Positions 11,702-24,900 are shown, numbered from the stretch's first letter. The stretch: DNA of 64,000 nucleotides from Eutreptiella sp. 'Long Island Sound 2002' (GCA_964036045.1 OZ038388.1:8842223-8906222); one strand, 5' to 3'. Notes: generated from the letters alone by a model not told the origin. A program made the numbers and translations.

Positions 11702-12495
11702 CCCCCCCCCCCCACCGGCACTTCTACCCTCGGAGAAGGGATCATCATATGCGAATCATGTTCGGACATGGCCCTGCACACCCCACCGCCCTCGTTCAGA
11801 CCCGCCGCACCAAATGCATGGACTCGTTACGCCGTTGGGTCGCGATGCCCACCGGCTCCGACCACCATCCCGGCGCCTGCATGGGGAAGGTCTACTGTGA
11901 GCTGATGCCGGACGAGATCCTGCCCATCCTGTGGTTCCAGCGCTGTGTGGGGTACGTGCTGCCGCTGCTGCTGTCGGCACCCACGTTTGTCAGCCCTGCC
12001 GGCTCCTGGCGCTCTTCAAACCTCTACCTCAGCCCCATCCCAGAAAGCTTCTACCAGAGCCTCGCCGGCCAGCGGCGCCCGTCCGTCGGCAGCAGCGGCG
12101 CCGCACCCCCTGACGGCCTCAGCCAGCACTACAGCCCCAGCCCCGACTACGCGCCCCCGACATTTGGAGCGCTGTTCCTGTACTTGCTCAAGGAAGGCCA
12201 TGGCGTGGCCATTGGGCTGCTGCGGGCCAGCGAGAGTGTGAACGAGGAGGTCAACGCCTCCGCCGCGCCCCAGTCCCACCGGCACAGCAGCTTCAGGTCG
12301 GAGAACGGGCAGTTGGGGGGGTCCTTCAGCCGCGACTCTCCGACCCCGCCGCCGGCCAGGCCAGAGCAGCAGTACCACGTGTACTGCTGTCCCCTGTCCA
12401 CTACGGTGCTGCACGACAACGACCGGGTGTATCTGCTCTGTCGCCAGGAGCCCGTCGTGGATGCGATGATGCCCGACGGGAGGCAGGGGGCCTGA
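11702..12495 (+). CDS. Slo/BK-family potassium channel, C-terminal exon
   Basis: Frame 1 is open from 11695 to a TGA at 12493-12495. The start is uncertain within 11702-11760; the acceptor GGTGCCAG at 11701 fits the phase of the candidate exon. Recognisable segments are GKVYCELMPDEILPILW, FLYLLKEGHGVAIGLLRA and YHVYCCPLSTTVLHDNDRVY, followed by LLCRQEP. They match the last elements of BK RCK2, where a helix is followed by a G-I-Y-R strand and a final strand pair ends in a V-Y-x-L motif. A Ser/Pro/Gly-rich insertion (about 12000-12150) separates them. This is the end of the channel protein. Confidence 0.8.
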
Positions 12496-13663
12496 GGGCG
12501 GTGGCTGGACTGGCATGTGCGGTCTTCAACGGCATGAAAAAAAGAAGAATATGGAAAGCTTGATTGATCTGATGACTGACCCCTCTGTACCCGAGTCCCC
12601 CCCACCCCGAAGGCCCACGGAGTACGCTAGGCCTCATATGCATATCCAGCCCTGACAGTGCCCTTCCTCAGAACTCGGGCTCCTTGGATTTCTTTATGGA
12701 CACCCTTGGCCGCTGTTGTTTTTCCTTCCAGGCGCCTCCAACCGCCTCCAACCGCCTCCAACCGCCTCCAACCTCAAACCCACTCTTCTCATGGCCCATC
12801 CCCTTTGCCTTTGCGATGGAAGGGCTGTCTCCGCGTTTGTTCTGAGAAGAGAGTTGAAAGAGACCATCCTGTGAGTGGAGGCGTGCGGGGGTTGCCTTGT
12901 GCAATGCTGACGGGATGGGGGCCACGCCTTTGTCCCGCCCCTTCGCAAGCATTCCCCTGTGGCCTGACCGTGGGGCCTCTGCATGAGCCATCCCCTGGTC
13001 TTCTGCCTCAACACAAGGCCCAAGCAATTGACCCGTGCTTATTGCAGGTCAACAGCCGCACGACCAACAGGGGCAGCGGAGATGGGAACTGTAGGGGGGG
13101 TTGATCTCGGTCGGCGAAATCTTGGGATCATTCAGCGCCAAAGAAGCAATCGGAGCCACTGCACCCCCAGTCCAGAGACTCCCTGTTTGCGATCACGGGG
13201 GTAGATAGTCTTCATGGGGTTGCAGGGGCAAGGCAGCAATAGCGTAATGAGCCTGAAAGCGTTATTGTCCATCATTCCTCCCAACCCCAGTCAGGTGCAC
13301 TCGTCCACACGGATGGACTCTTACGTTTCCTGGTAAATGACACCCGCCCACCATTCGATCACGTTTGAGTGCCTGCTCCAATCTTGTGCAGCCCTCGACA
13401 CAGATCCCTGCGGTGTTTGCCTTTTGTTGCCCCACGGGGGGGCCTTATGTGTCAGGCCGGAACCCCCCCCCTCTGGGCCCCCCAGCCCACACCAATTTGT
13501 GGCAACAGGGAACGGAATCCCCCTCCCCAGGCCGCGGGGGCTGCGGTTCGGAACCGAACCGGACCGCCCCCCGTGTGTTGCCCTCCCCCCAGTGTCAGAC
13601 ACACTGGAACCAGAAAATGGAATGCTCGGCTGAATCAAACCAAACGCCATCAGTCCTGAGCAG

Positions 13664-13880
13664 AGTTGCCGCTAGCGTCTGCCAAGCCCGCCACAACCAA
13701 GCGGGTCTGGCCCCAACTGAGCCATGCACCGGATGCGGCAGGTTCCTACTGAGTTCTGGATGTGAGTGGGGGCGAGTATTACCGGGTGGCACACAGCACA
13801 GGGCCGATTCCTAACGAGACCCAGATTCCCTGCCGGGCGCCAGTGGCATGTCTGGTCCTGAGCAGACCAACCCAAAGACG
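13664..13880 (+). repeat. Dispersed repeat family D, copy 1 (partner 36772-36993)
   Basis: Shared order of CGTCTGCCA-like, TTCCTACTGAG, TATTACCGGGTGGCACA, GGGCCGATTCC and GATTCCCTGCC segments. Confidence 0.8.
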
Positions 13881-15190
13881 CATACAACGATGCCATGCGG
13901 TGCCCTATGCAGTGGCAGCCTGATGCATAGAGAGAGCGAAAAGCCAGACACACCGATGGGGATTGGCAGGCAGAAGGGGCTCTATGCCGGTGAAATGGGG
14001 GCCTCTGCGTCTACATGCAGGGGGACACAGTCGTCGCCTGCAGTCCGGACCTGAGCAAAGGAGACGGGTCCCCTTTGGAAGTGGAATTCATAAGTTTTTC
14101 GCACACGGGTCATGAAGTGTCACGTGTATTCTGTTGGCACGGGAGCACAGGGGTTCGGTGATGATCCCGCAGCCACGTTGTTTTTGGGGGAGGGAACGTC
14201 TCCATTCCATCCGCCACTGTGGCATCCTGATCATTGAACACCAGCCACACCGCGTTCATATTTGGCTCTTGATTGGACTCGCGAGGAGGATGCCGCCTCC
14301 TCTGGAGCCACTCACTGCCCGGGGTGCCCTCGTGAGCAACAGTGTGCGACTCCTCTCCATAATATTCAGGAGGGAGACCAGCATTGGCCTTTAAGAGGGG
14401 GGGGGTCTGTGTGTGGGGGGGGCTGGGGGGGGCACCTCATTATAGAGCTCCTGCAGTGCACACCAAACCAGCCCCCGCGCCATTGGAATTTGCCCCCTGC
14501 CCCAATTGGCGCCTTGTCCAGATCCACTGGGTCTGTCCGAGTCAGCGGTGGCCTGCAGCCTCCACTCCGTTGCAGGGGGGCTGAGACGCCCTTGTGGCCC
14601 CGTAGGACTGGCCTGGCCCTCTCGCCGATGCCGATATGGCGGAGAGGAGAGTGTACGGAGGATGGACCGTCAGGCGTCCGCCGAACCAGCCCCAATGACC
14701 GATGATCCGGGGAAGTGGTGCAGAGGCCGAGCGGAGAACCTCATGAGATGCTGACCAACCACATGACCCGAACTGTCAGCCACGGGGGGGGGGGCGGCCG
14801 GGCCCGGTCCTTGTATGCGACTTCCCCCAGCCCCCCGCCCCCCTCCCCCCCCCGAGTTTTGAAAGATAGTGGTGTGGGGGCCATGGCGCCAACGGCACCA
14901 TATTTTTTGTCCCGTGCTTAGTTGAAGGGGGTACTATGCCTTTGGTCCTTAAGACCCTGAAGACTTTCTTCCTGGCAAAGACGAGAAATCGCGATTATCG
15001 CATACATACCTCTATACCCCCATGCCCCCAGACACACACACCCCCTTGAGGTATGCATGTGATATTGGTGGGTCGCGCGCAGCCCCCCCCCTCGGCCGAG
15101 CTGCCAATCCCCCCCCCCTCCCGCCGCCCCCCCCCCGCCGCAAGTTTTGACAGATAGCTGGGGGACGGGTCGCATCAGGACCGATTGTAG

Positions 15191-15212
15191 CCCCCCCCCC
15201 CCCCCCCCCCCC
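15191..15212. repeat. 22-base C homopolymer
   Basis: An uninterrupted run of 22 C residues, the longest perfect homopolymer I counted in the window. Confidence 0.95.
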
Positions 15213-15502
15213 GTGCTGTCAGCACCGAACAAGACCCTGCCGGGGCGTCGGCTTGTCTGTTGAGGCGACATAGGCGCTCCCGGTTGCATCAAGATTAGTG
15301 GACACGCTTCCATCATCCCTCGTTCTGTCACCTTCATCCGTCCGCCGTCAGGCTTCAGATCGCTTGCGGTCGTGTGGGCACCACATCATTTCTCTCGTGG
15401 ATGGGTCGGGCAGATTGGCGCCATTTTGCGGATTACGTGGGCCGCACAAGCTGCACCGGCTGTCGCTGTGCTGGCAGTGGTCAGGGGCCAGTCCCTGGCA
15501 CC

Positions 15503-15503
<1 letters not shown>

Positions 15504-15575
<72 letters not shown>
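15504..15575. repeat. (CA)n microsatellite
   Basis: About 36 uninterrupted CA dinucleotides. It opens two frames that encode TH or CV repeats; these are artefacts. Confidence 0.97.
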
Positions 15576-17218
15576 CTGCGCCCACACAGATACGCATGCA
15601 CGATGACTGTGCAGTATGTTTTGCTTCTATGGTCGCCCAATGCATCCCTCAGCTTCTGGGTCATGGTGATTGGTTGGGTCATGTCTCCTGGTGGTGATGG
15701 CGGGTGGTGGTGGTGGCTGTGATGATGATGAGCCGGTGAATTCTTCAGCCAAAGGCAGGCTCTGTCATGGAATGGTGCAGATGCCGTCGTCCACGACACT
15801 TGTAACACACACCACGACGCATGCTGCCACGACATACTGCCCCCCACTCAGGGCTCCACGCAATTCTTTCCTCTGACGCACATCCCGTTGTGCCCTGTCA
15901 GCCTTGCCCTCCTGTGACCTCCGCCGCAAGAATGCGGCTCCGCGCGGGTGGCCGTAGTGACTGTGCAGGAGCATGTCCCCTACGTTCGCGGCGGCCGTGC
16001 CGGCTGCCCTGTTGGGTATGGCCGTGGGCATGCCACATGGCACACCCAATTCCGGTGTTCGTCATGTTTGCTCGCCTCTCGCCCACTTCCGAGGGCCGAT
16101 CCGCTGCAAATGCCCGACGACGCCTGGATCGACTGCGATGCGTAGCGATCCCCCTCTGCACACGCCTTGTGGCCCTGCGAGTGGGCCCTGGGACAAGCAG
16201 CCACGGCGGTGTTGTTGCGCGAGGTCACTGGTGGGCCGGTCGCACTGGCCACTGCTGACTGATGTGCTCACTGGGGAGTTGCACTCTAGACCGTCGGAGA
16301 ATGTCATGCCAAAGACTTGGGCCCTGCCTTTCTGGGGGGGGGGGGGGCTTTGCGGCCCAGTTGGTGGGTTTAGGGGCCGTTTTACTGCCACCGTCAGGGG
16401 TGGGTAGGATACAAAAAGCCAGTGTGGGTGAATCGAGTTTTTTTTTGCGGTTGGGTGTGCGGCGGCGCGCACTGCACAAGAAACCGGCTCATGGGCCGCG
16501 TCCGGGTGGGTCACGTCCACAGCTTGCCCCCTGTTGGGCTTCCTGGCCGGAGTGGCTCAGTGATGCCAAGTAACCGATCCTGACTTTTCCCCCCGTTTGT
16601 GATCCGTTCGTGATCCATAAGCTACCACCAGGTGTCGGGGGGGGGGGGGCACCTTAAGTCCAATCCTGTGGCACGCTCATGGCTGAGGACCTCGCCTTTC
16701 ACTGCGTACTGTTATCTGCCATTGCGCGGTTCGGTCATATTTGTAATAATTCTCCGTGTTAGTTTTGGAAGGGAGCTGCACTCGTGAACGCAGAAGCATT
16801 TGCGGTTGCTTGCAGCTGGAATTCGGTTTCCTTCATCTTGCATCCGGGCAGTGCTGTGCGGGTGCATGGCAATCATGAGTGAACGATGATAAGCAGGTGC
16901 ACTTGCATGTGTATTTTGAGGGACCAACGCATGCTGCACGGGGCGGGGGTGCTTTGATGCCGGGGGGAGAGTGAGTGTGTGCATGAGACAGAAAGACAGA
17001 GAGCGAGAGTGTGAGTGTGACTGTCCACAAGCACCGGATGTCTTTTTTGAGGTGCTTTTTTATTTGGTCTGTCTTGGTTTCAATTTGCTCTATTGCTCGC
17101 AGTCCTTGTCAGAGCGCTGCTGCTTTGATTTGCTCCAGGTCTCATGTCTGCGTGCAGAAAGGTCCCACTGCAGCAGCTGCTTTTGATGTTCTTGCGTGAC
17201 CCCACGCATCTTTTTGCG

Positions 17219-17244
17219 CATGTGTGTGTGTGTGTGTGTGTGTG
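17219..17244. repeat. (TG)n microsatellite
   Basis: About 12 perfect TG units in otherwise unremarkable non-coding DNA. Confidence 0.9.
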
Positions 17245-19892
17245 TTGCAACGGAGGTGCCCAGGTGTCAATTGTGTTGTTTGCACGATTATTACGCCCCG
17301 GCGCAGCCCGAGGCTTTTCTGTGTCAACTCAGGGGCAACACCCGAGGTGGTGTTGTCGTGGAAGCGCGAGAATGTTGCTGAAGTTGGTACAACTGCCCTA
17401 TCAGCCCCTTTCTGTGCCGGCAGAATGCAAGGGACTCGGCGCAGGACCAGTCACATCTGTCGGGGGTGTCGTACCGCGGCACCTGCCGAGGGCATCTCAT
17501 CGTGGACGCGGGCTGGTCAGGCTGGCGGTGCGGCGGTCGGACCGCATTCGTCGATAAGTTGTTCCTCCTTTTGGGCACTGCATGCCCCCCCCGACGAATT
17601 CACTCACAATGTTTTGTCATCCGTGCGCGGTGTTGTGGCGTTGCACGTCAGAGTCGGGGTGTGCGGTCCAAAGGGTGTGGTGCACATTTGATTCATTGTG
17701 TTGTCGTATGATTGTGTCGTCGGATTCATCACCTTGTTGTGATCCCCCATGTCCTGAGAAATACCCTCCCCATCAAGTGATAGCAAACCACTTCACGTCA
17801 CCGCCACCTCCCGGACTTCCGCCGCTTCTGTTCATACATGGGGATGCACCTCCTTGTTGTGGACATGCGACACACGCGGATTTACCCACGGCGTGTGGTG
17901 TGTGGGCTGGTTCTCTCCGTTTGAACAACACCACCACACATAACGCGATGATGCATGACTTCATGGTCTGTCACAGGCCATGCCTGCCTGAAGTAGCCTG
18001 GGAGCCAGCTGCGGTTTGGGCAGGCCTGTGCTTAATTTTCTTTTTGGCAAGGGTGCCAGGTTGTGTTTGCATGAATAACGAGGAAGCGGAATGGCCAGTT
18101 GCCCTCCCCACCCCTGTTCAGAAGCAAGCACAAGGGGTGTGTCTGGGCTCTGGTTACAGGGCTGGTGGTTTACCCTCCCTGGAATAGTCCCCGCCCTTCC
18201 ATAGTGCCTTGGCGAGGAGGGGGGGGGGGGGGGGGCACCATTGCTTGCCCTGCAAATCCATGGCGCCCGTGTAGTGTGTAGTCACAAGTACCTTGCCTGA
18301 TCGATTATGTGAACCCTTATACACCTAGATGCACATGCATTCCGAAGACACCAAAAAGAGTTTCTTATAGGGCCGAATGTTTTCTAGAATTGTTCGAAAT
18401 TCCAGTATCTTTGATCCCCTCCCCCAAACAAAAACCAAAGATACTGCAACGGCGACTGCCACTGTGCAATTTTTAAGCACAGAACAACATCATCCTAAAC
18501 AATGTGCCCCCTGCTGCATTTCCTGGTGATCCATGTCTGCATTTGTGTTCTTCAAGGGTATTGCAATTTCCCACTATCTCATCGTCGGCTGTCGGCCTGC
18601 TGCGTGCAGTGCTGGCTTTCATGTTGCCGGCCGTCATGTGTTGAAGGGTACGTTCAGCAGGAAAGGGACTGCAGCAAGAAAAACAAGGGTCAATGAACTC
18701 GGTGTCTGATGGTGCGTGACTTCCACTCAGAGTGCCAAAGTCCGCCACTCCTGGTTTTTGAGCAGATTCGACTCTTCTCTTTCTGTGTCAAAGTGCATTC
18801 TTTCCCGATTTTTGGGCGTTCAGATTGTGTATGGCAGCTACCTCCTGCTGCATGCTACCACCTCCCACATGCAGCGGCGCTCTACGAGACCACAATCTCC
18901 GAGCCTGTGCTTCCTCCTAGTCCAGGCTGGATTCGCTCAAGAAAAAAAAAACGGATGCGCTATGTTTTACAGAAGCACAGAGACAAGGTGCGTCGTGTAT
19001 GGACTCTGTGTTCAGTGGTCAGTGCTTTCCTGATCACCTGATCTGCTGCTAATGGTCTCCATTTGCTGAAGTCTATTCTATAACCTGTGGTTCAGGCCGG
19101 GGCCTTGAGCGGTGCTTTGTGTAGGACCGGCCCTTCTTCACTGCCCAGACCTGCGTCACCTCTGCCGTTTTGCTTTGCCTCCATGTGCTATGCCATCCCT
19201 CAGAATGTCCTTTCTGCCGCTTTCGTCTGGTGTGACCAGGTTGCCATGGTCCTGCCTGGTGGTGAGGCGTACACCTTGCAAAGTCCTTTGCTGATGGCGG
19301 ACCCAACCCGTGGTGTGAATGCGCATTCATCAATAGAGGCACAGTGACAACAGCATAGGGGCACAAGACAAAGACTGAACGAATCCACCATTATACCAGA
19401 GCCCGGAGTGCGAATGATAATAGCCAAGAATACTCTCACCACTCTGCAGGGCAATTTCTTTGTTTTTCTTACTGTACTGACTCCCTCTACTGAGATATTC
19501 TGAAGAGCCTACCTGGAGTGGGACGTGTGTGAGAAGCACTGAATCCCAAAATCTGAGTGGCAAGCCTGCTGCACTGCACTACCCATATCCCGGATTGACA
19601 CCCCATCATGACCGTGTGGCTACCGCTGCACTGCTGTATCCATCGCTCACCTGAGACGGGTTTGCTGCACTCTTCCCTCTATAAGTCTGAAATAATGCAC
19701 CATCCCTGACCCAAAATGCTGTGCTTGACCCATAAGCTTGAGTGGCACCCACTGCAGTGCTTTGTTGTCAACTTTGTTATTTCAAGGAATAGGGTCCACC
19801 AATGCTGTCTGCACATCTACGTGTCCATGGGGGTGCGGATGCATTGGGAACTGGGAGTATTACACATTTTTGCTGCTTGTGGGATCGTTGTA

Positions 19893-19988
19893 GAACTCGA
19901 CAGCTCTGAACCTTCATTCCGAGAATTGTCTCGAGTACTGTGCAGTGAGCAGGCTACGCCAGCTCATCTTCATCTGCCCCCCCCCCCC
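19893..19988 (+). repeat. Dispersed repeat family G, copy 1 (partner 63413-63478)
   Basis: Shared GCTCTGAACCTT, CGCCAGCTCATCTTC and a following C run; the first copy has an insertion of about 30 bases. Confidence 0.65.
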
Positions 19989-20789
19989 AAAGATTATTGC
20001 ACATTTTTGCTGCATTTCTTTTTCGCACAATAACGTTTTGCATGAGGCGGTAAGCTCTTGGGGCATTACACTCTCTGTATGCCGTGTGCCCGTGCAGAGA
20101 GCGCCAAGAAAATTGGGTTGGCCCTTCCTGACTTCGGACAGTCTGCGAACTCCACAAAGCAAACTATCACGAGATGATCTTTGCGTTTTATGTGTCTTTT
20201 ATGTGTTCATCGGAGAGGTAGAGTATTCAAACCTTAATCAAGCAGAGAGGCAGCACCACCCCACCCACCCCAACCCCCCCCCCCCTCGTGCGAGAAGTGG
20301 GGGACGTATAGCCGAACGGGGCCCCAGCATCATGGTCAAGCTTGAGGCACAGTATGTACGCCAAGACCCCAACTCAAGGGCGTCCAACAGGCACACAACA
20401 TAAGCGCTGATGCAGGCGCAACAGTTAGCAGAGGCAGTGCTCCTACCCCAGCCAGGGAGGTCAGGGAAGCGAGCATTGCGCATCCTACCGAATGAATACT
20501 GAGCGAAATTGGATGGGTCTGAGAATGCCCTGTGTATCACTTCGGGTTGCATGTTGGAGTGGTTCAGACAATGCACACGTGTGATGTGCACTGGCATATC
20601 AGGAGCAGTGGCAAACAGCCTTGCGGCATGTCCCTGTTGGTCGGGAATGAATGAGAGGTCAGGCCAAGCCATGGCAAAGCCAAAAAAACAAGCAACGAAC
20701 AAGCAGACTGCCTGTACCTGCAGTGGTGACTACATGCTGGCACCCTGCTTGCAGGACACACACACGCACCCACCCACCCACGCACCCAC

Positions 20790-21080
20790 ATAGGGTCCCC
20801 GGCTCACTCAACCGGGCTAAGCGTAGGTCTCGCAACCGTAAGGCCGTGGGTTCGATCCCCGGAGCGGGCATGTCTGGAGGCGGGAGGCGGCAGCCAGTCC
20901 TGGGGTAGCGAGCCAGGTTCTGGCCCAAGTGCATATCGCACTGGTCGAGGGGTACCACAGGGACGCTCGCACACCCCTGGCCTGCACCGTGGGCCTGCTA
21001 TGATGGGGTAAGCGACCCGACCCGAGGACGCCGGTGTGGCCTATACGGGCTCAACCGGGAGACCTGGTAAAAATGGTACA
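20790..21080 (+). repeat. tRNA-derived SINE-like sequence
   Basis: A tRNA-like head at about 20796-20870 contains a box A-like segment (GGCTCACTCAACCGGGCTAA) and a clear box B (GGGTTCGATCCC at 20848-20859), with an anticodon-like loop CTCGCAA between. The acceptor and anticodon stems do not pair well, so this is not a working tRNA gene. A tRNA-unrelated body follows and fades out near a CA-rich stretch at 21080. A Pol III retroposon (SINE) is the simplest reading. Confidence 0.5.
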
Positions 21081-22741
21081 ACCCACGCACGCACACACAC
21101 ACAGACTGCCACAGGCACGAACAGAGCATGGATTGAATCACCCCCTTCGTGGGGCAATTGGCAATTGGCACACACACACCCTCACAGTTTTAGCATTGAT
21201 TGAAATACTTGGGCGTCACACACGCACACACCCTCATGCCCCAAGATACGCCTGCATGCAAAATTCCCAACGGCCCTCCACCACTCTCTGCACCACTATT
21301 CACCCATTTGCTGATCCCACGGCCTGTCTCTCCCAGTTACCAGAAGTTCCTTGAAGACTTGCTCTTTCTTGTGTGCCTATGGTGGTGTTATGGCACAGTG
21401 CATGCAGGAAACGGAGGTCTTCGGAAAAATTTCAATTTCCAGTCTTGAAAATCTGCCCCTCAAAAAATGTCGAAGGAGGCACCGAAAATCCTGCAAAACC
21501 ATTGCATATGGTCCGACACAAAACACAATCACGCAACGCTAGGCTTGCACTGTGAAGCATGTGTGAAAATATCTGAGAAAGAGGGGTGCAGAGACCCCCA
21601 AGGATGTGGGATGCATGCAACACCCCCCAAACCAGACTAGCATGTGCTGGTTTTTGTGTGACACTCTGCAGGGAAACAAGCACTGAGTCCGAGAAATTCC
21701 TGCAGTTGCCCATCTGCTGTGCTTAAATGCAGGTGACTACAGTTACACACGAACACTTGTCCCACACATATTCATCCTTTTTGTGTATTTTCCCCAAACA
21801 GGTCTGCGGTCTGCTGTGCTGAAAATTGGCACACCGACTTCCTGCACTTGTTAATGGACGTTAGGAGCCTACGATACGAGGCACAACAAGAGGAGCACAA
21901 AAACAAAAAGATTTGGTACTAGTTGTGCCAGTTTTGGCACAAACAAGAGGTGCAAGTGAGAAAGTTGATGCTCATTTCCACACCAGCCCCTAGTCTATTC
22001 TTCTCGCAGTCCTAGCTCTGATTTTGCTATCTTCCATTGTGCAATTAATCCATTCTTGCCGTATGCCCTTGGCAGATTGATCTTTCAAAGTGTGAGATAG
22101 TTGGTGTGTGTCAAAACTAAGTTGCTTTGGGGGTGCACTTAGCGCAGTGCGCGCGCAATGCAACTATTTGGGGCGAGTGGCCGTACTAGAGACCCATACT
22201 TGGCATCACTGGTGTTTGAGGGTAGGTTTGGATGCTTCTTCCACATTGGGAATGTGTCATTGTTGTATTTTTATGCAATTTCACCCATTTCCACACTTTT
22301 TCACACTTTTTGCTCATTTTCACCACATCCACTCTTTTTTGGGTCGATTTCTCCTCACCATGGAGACCCCAAGAAGGTAGGGGTGATGTAGCCATATTGA
22401 TGAATCGGCAATCCAAGATGGATACCTGGGGGAATAAAGTGAATATTTCCCCCCCCGATTAAGGCTAGTGGTCTCCCAACAGAGAAGCTAAATACTCTGA
22501 AATTTCACTTAAATATTGTGATCTGATTCAGATTCAAATCTGATTAATTGCCATTCAGTTGCTTGGCCAAGCCATGGCCATGGAAATCCATGTGTCTCTA
22601 GACACCTGGTGTCCGATATTCCTAACGTCTTATGTGAAGGGAAGGTAGCTTGCAACTATCTTGAGCCAGGGTAGATTGGATCACCTAATTTTAAGGGTGT
22701 TTGGAAGGGGTGTGTCTTGGGGTTCTTCGGGGGGGGGGGGG

Positions 22742-22845
22742 ACAGGAGTTCTTGAAAAACGAAGGTTCTGCCTACTAACCCTCTGATAACCCCATTACCC
22801 CTGATCAAGTCTTTCTGTTTTATATTTTCTATCACATACATGAGC
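22742..22845 (+). repeat. Left terminal direct repeat of the DIRS-type element
   Basis: It matches 26676-26779 over 104 bp with about five differences, in the same orientation. Shared landmarks are CTACTAACCCTCTGATAACC and TTTTATATTTTCTATCACAT. It is preceded by a 13-base G run. Confidence 0.9.
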
Positions 22846-23299
22846 GATTTGCAGCAGTCTGGTGATGGAGCTTGGGCCCGGCCGGAGGATGGCATACCGA
22901 GTTAGCAGGCGAATGGGCGTGGGAAATGCTTCTAGCCGACAAGCCAGAACTACAAGACAAGGCATGGTCCTACCTCGTGTGGCACCTAGCAAAAGCCAAT
23001 GAAGTTCCCCAAGAGCACAAGACAGACGTGGTCATCGCGGGCATCAATAACTGGATCTGATCAAAGCGCCTCCATACCACGACATTGACAAAGTGCTTCC
23101 ACAACATTTTGCATGTGAACATGGTGAACAGCAAATTTATGAATCACAGAGATGCATTCTTGTTTGGCATAATGTTGGCCTAGGGTTTTCAGGTGCAAAG
23201 TTTCGACCTCTCCACAGACCAGTCCCAGGTAGCATTCTCAGTCGCCAAGATCATATGCAGGGACGACAACCTTACGGAGCCAGGTTTCGAACCGGAAAG

Positions 23300-23960
23300 C
23301 TAGGGAGACAAGCCGATGAACTCGTCCGACGACGAGGAGTACCGACCGCGCTACGACCTCTTGACCCTGAAAAATCTGAAGAGTGAAAAACTGACAGGGG
23401 AGACACGGTGGACTCAACGGCTGTGCCACGGCGTCGAAAAAGTTCATCAAAGGTGTGCTACACTACCCGAGCAACTCCTACCCTCGGCCGATGTCGGAGG
23501 CTGGCGCAAAGGTGATTCTAGGCCAGGAGCTCTCCATTTGGGTGTGGAATACCATATGGACGTGTGATGAGGCAAGAAAGCGCCATCTCAAGGAAGAGGA
23601 TAAAAAGAAGGCGAAACGGGAAAAAAAGAAGAGGCGCAAAATAAGGAACGCTCCCGAAAGTCCAAAAAAGGCAACAGAAAGGGATGGTCGGACAGCTCAT
23701 CAAACTCCTCTTCAGACTCGTCCGGCAGCTCCATCCTCATCGGCGGCCTCGTCCCCAAAGACCAAGTCTACGGCCTCAACGAGCTCCACCTTGTGGCAGC
23801 CGGCAAAGCCGGCGATGATCATCGTCGACGGGCGTGAGCGCTTCCGTGGAAAATCCACAAACAACCTCATAGACTACTCAAAGCTCCAGCACCAAGTGTA
23901 AATTTTGCAAGTCCCACCACTGGTGCTGGGAGGGCCCCGCCTACGGATGCCCGGGCCCGC
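23300..23960 (+). pseudogene. gag-like region with CCHC-like cluster (degenerate)
   Basis: Several frames share a recognisable composition: an acidic start (SSDDEEYRPRYDLL, 23322 on), a lysine-rich block (KKKAKREKKKRRKIR, about 23604-23645) and a serine-rich block (SDSSSNSSSDSSGSS, about 23692-23736). At 23897-23926 a small cluster CKFCKSHHWC could bind zinc. Such a mix is usual for the first ORF of DIRS elements, but no specific family similarity was recognised. The frame changes several times. Confidence 0.4.
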
Positions 23961-24009
23961 GCAAAAAAATGAAAGAACGAGGCGGAGAGGAAGGGGTCGC
24001 TCGCAACAG

Positions 24010-24900
24010 GGGTTGCCCAACTCGAGAAGGCGGCCAAACTCGGATTCGGGAAGACGTTCGACTCCACGGTGGTGCTGGGCCTCGCAAAATCTACTGCAGA
24101 TTGCTTATCGCAACTCAGGGTTGCCGGGCGCAACGCGGTCGATCAGCCAAACATGAGCGACAGAGACGTCCTCCAAGAGGCAATGCTACACGTCGCCAAA
24201 GCAGGGTACACGGAGTCAAATGTCAAGAAGTTACTTTCGGGGGCCCGATTGCTCGAAAAAGCTGGAGTGGATCGAGCCTGTCACAGTACCCGGGGATTGG
24301 CTCATGGTCGAATCCATTCAGAGATGCGTGGACAAAGAGGCCAAGGCTCGCAACAAACAGTGGGCGACAATGCAGTGCATCGTCCAGCTCTGTAAACTTG
24401 CAAAGTCACCGCGGGAATGGGAGATCACGGCGCTTTCAGCGTTGTCCATTGCCTTGGGGTTGCGAGCGTGCGAAGCTATTACAATGCAGCCAGACGATCC
24501 AAACATCCACTTCATGAGAGCAAAAGACCGCCGAGGGCCACACTCCGAACAGCTGGCCCATGGGCAAGAGCATGGGCACTGTTCCTTGCCCGCCTCAGAG
24601 TGTTGGGGGGACATCACCCCCACAGACTAGCCTACATTCATACAAAGCAACAGCTCAACCAAGCCCCGGTCGACATGCTGCAAAAAGAGGGCTGCACTTG
24701 CAGAACCATCCGCTGGCATCGCAGACAGTCACGAGGGGCACAGCCCAGTGATGAGCTACTACAGCGAAAGTTGATGCTAAGGGACCACCCCATCTGTGCG
24801 CAAATGTATAAGGTGTCACAGCTGCCTGAGATCAAGCCGGCACGTACGGTCATGGTTGCCACCGCCCTCTTCCAGCTGGTTGTCTCCATTTCGCGTCTCG
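24010..24900 (+). pseudogene. Tyrosine recombinase of the DIRS-type element (frameshifted)
   Basis: The first part, to about 24540, includes an N-terminal SAM-like helical region (AMLHVAKAGYTESNVKKLL) and the catalytic box I: ITALSALSIALGLRACEA, with the expected GLR-xxE arginine. After a frame change at about 24540 the reading continues through LAYIHTKQQLNQ to RWHRRQSRGAQ, which resembles the box II H-x-x-R segment. ICAQMYKVS then offers a candidate nucleophilic tyrosine. The enzyme would integrate a circular DNA copy by site-specific recombination. The frameshift makes it inactive as written. Confidence 0.65.

Larger units (their letters stand above)
12496..22741. other. Gene-poor interval
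   Basis: About 10 kb with no open frame that I can support as a gene. It holds four 10-bp repeats (CCGCCTCCAA) at 12730-12772, a dispersed repeat at 13664-13880, a 22-base C run, CA and TG microsatellites, a repeat copy at 19893-19988 and a tRNA-like SINE head near 20800. Base composition falls towards AT around 21700-22650. Exons of an unrecognised gene cannot be excluded. Confidence 0.5.

Noticed and set aside
15821-16258. 145-codon frame as a gene
   Set aside because: Its Arg/Cys/Pro-rich composition matches chance frames in GC-rich DNA, and there is no domain or splice context.
20796-20870. Functional tRNA-Ala gene
   Set aside because: Box B is good, but acceptor and anticodon stems have several mismatches, so a SINE head is more likely.
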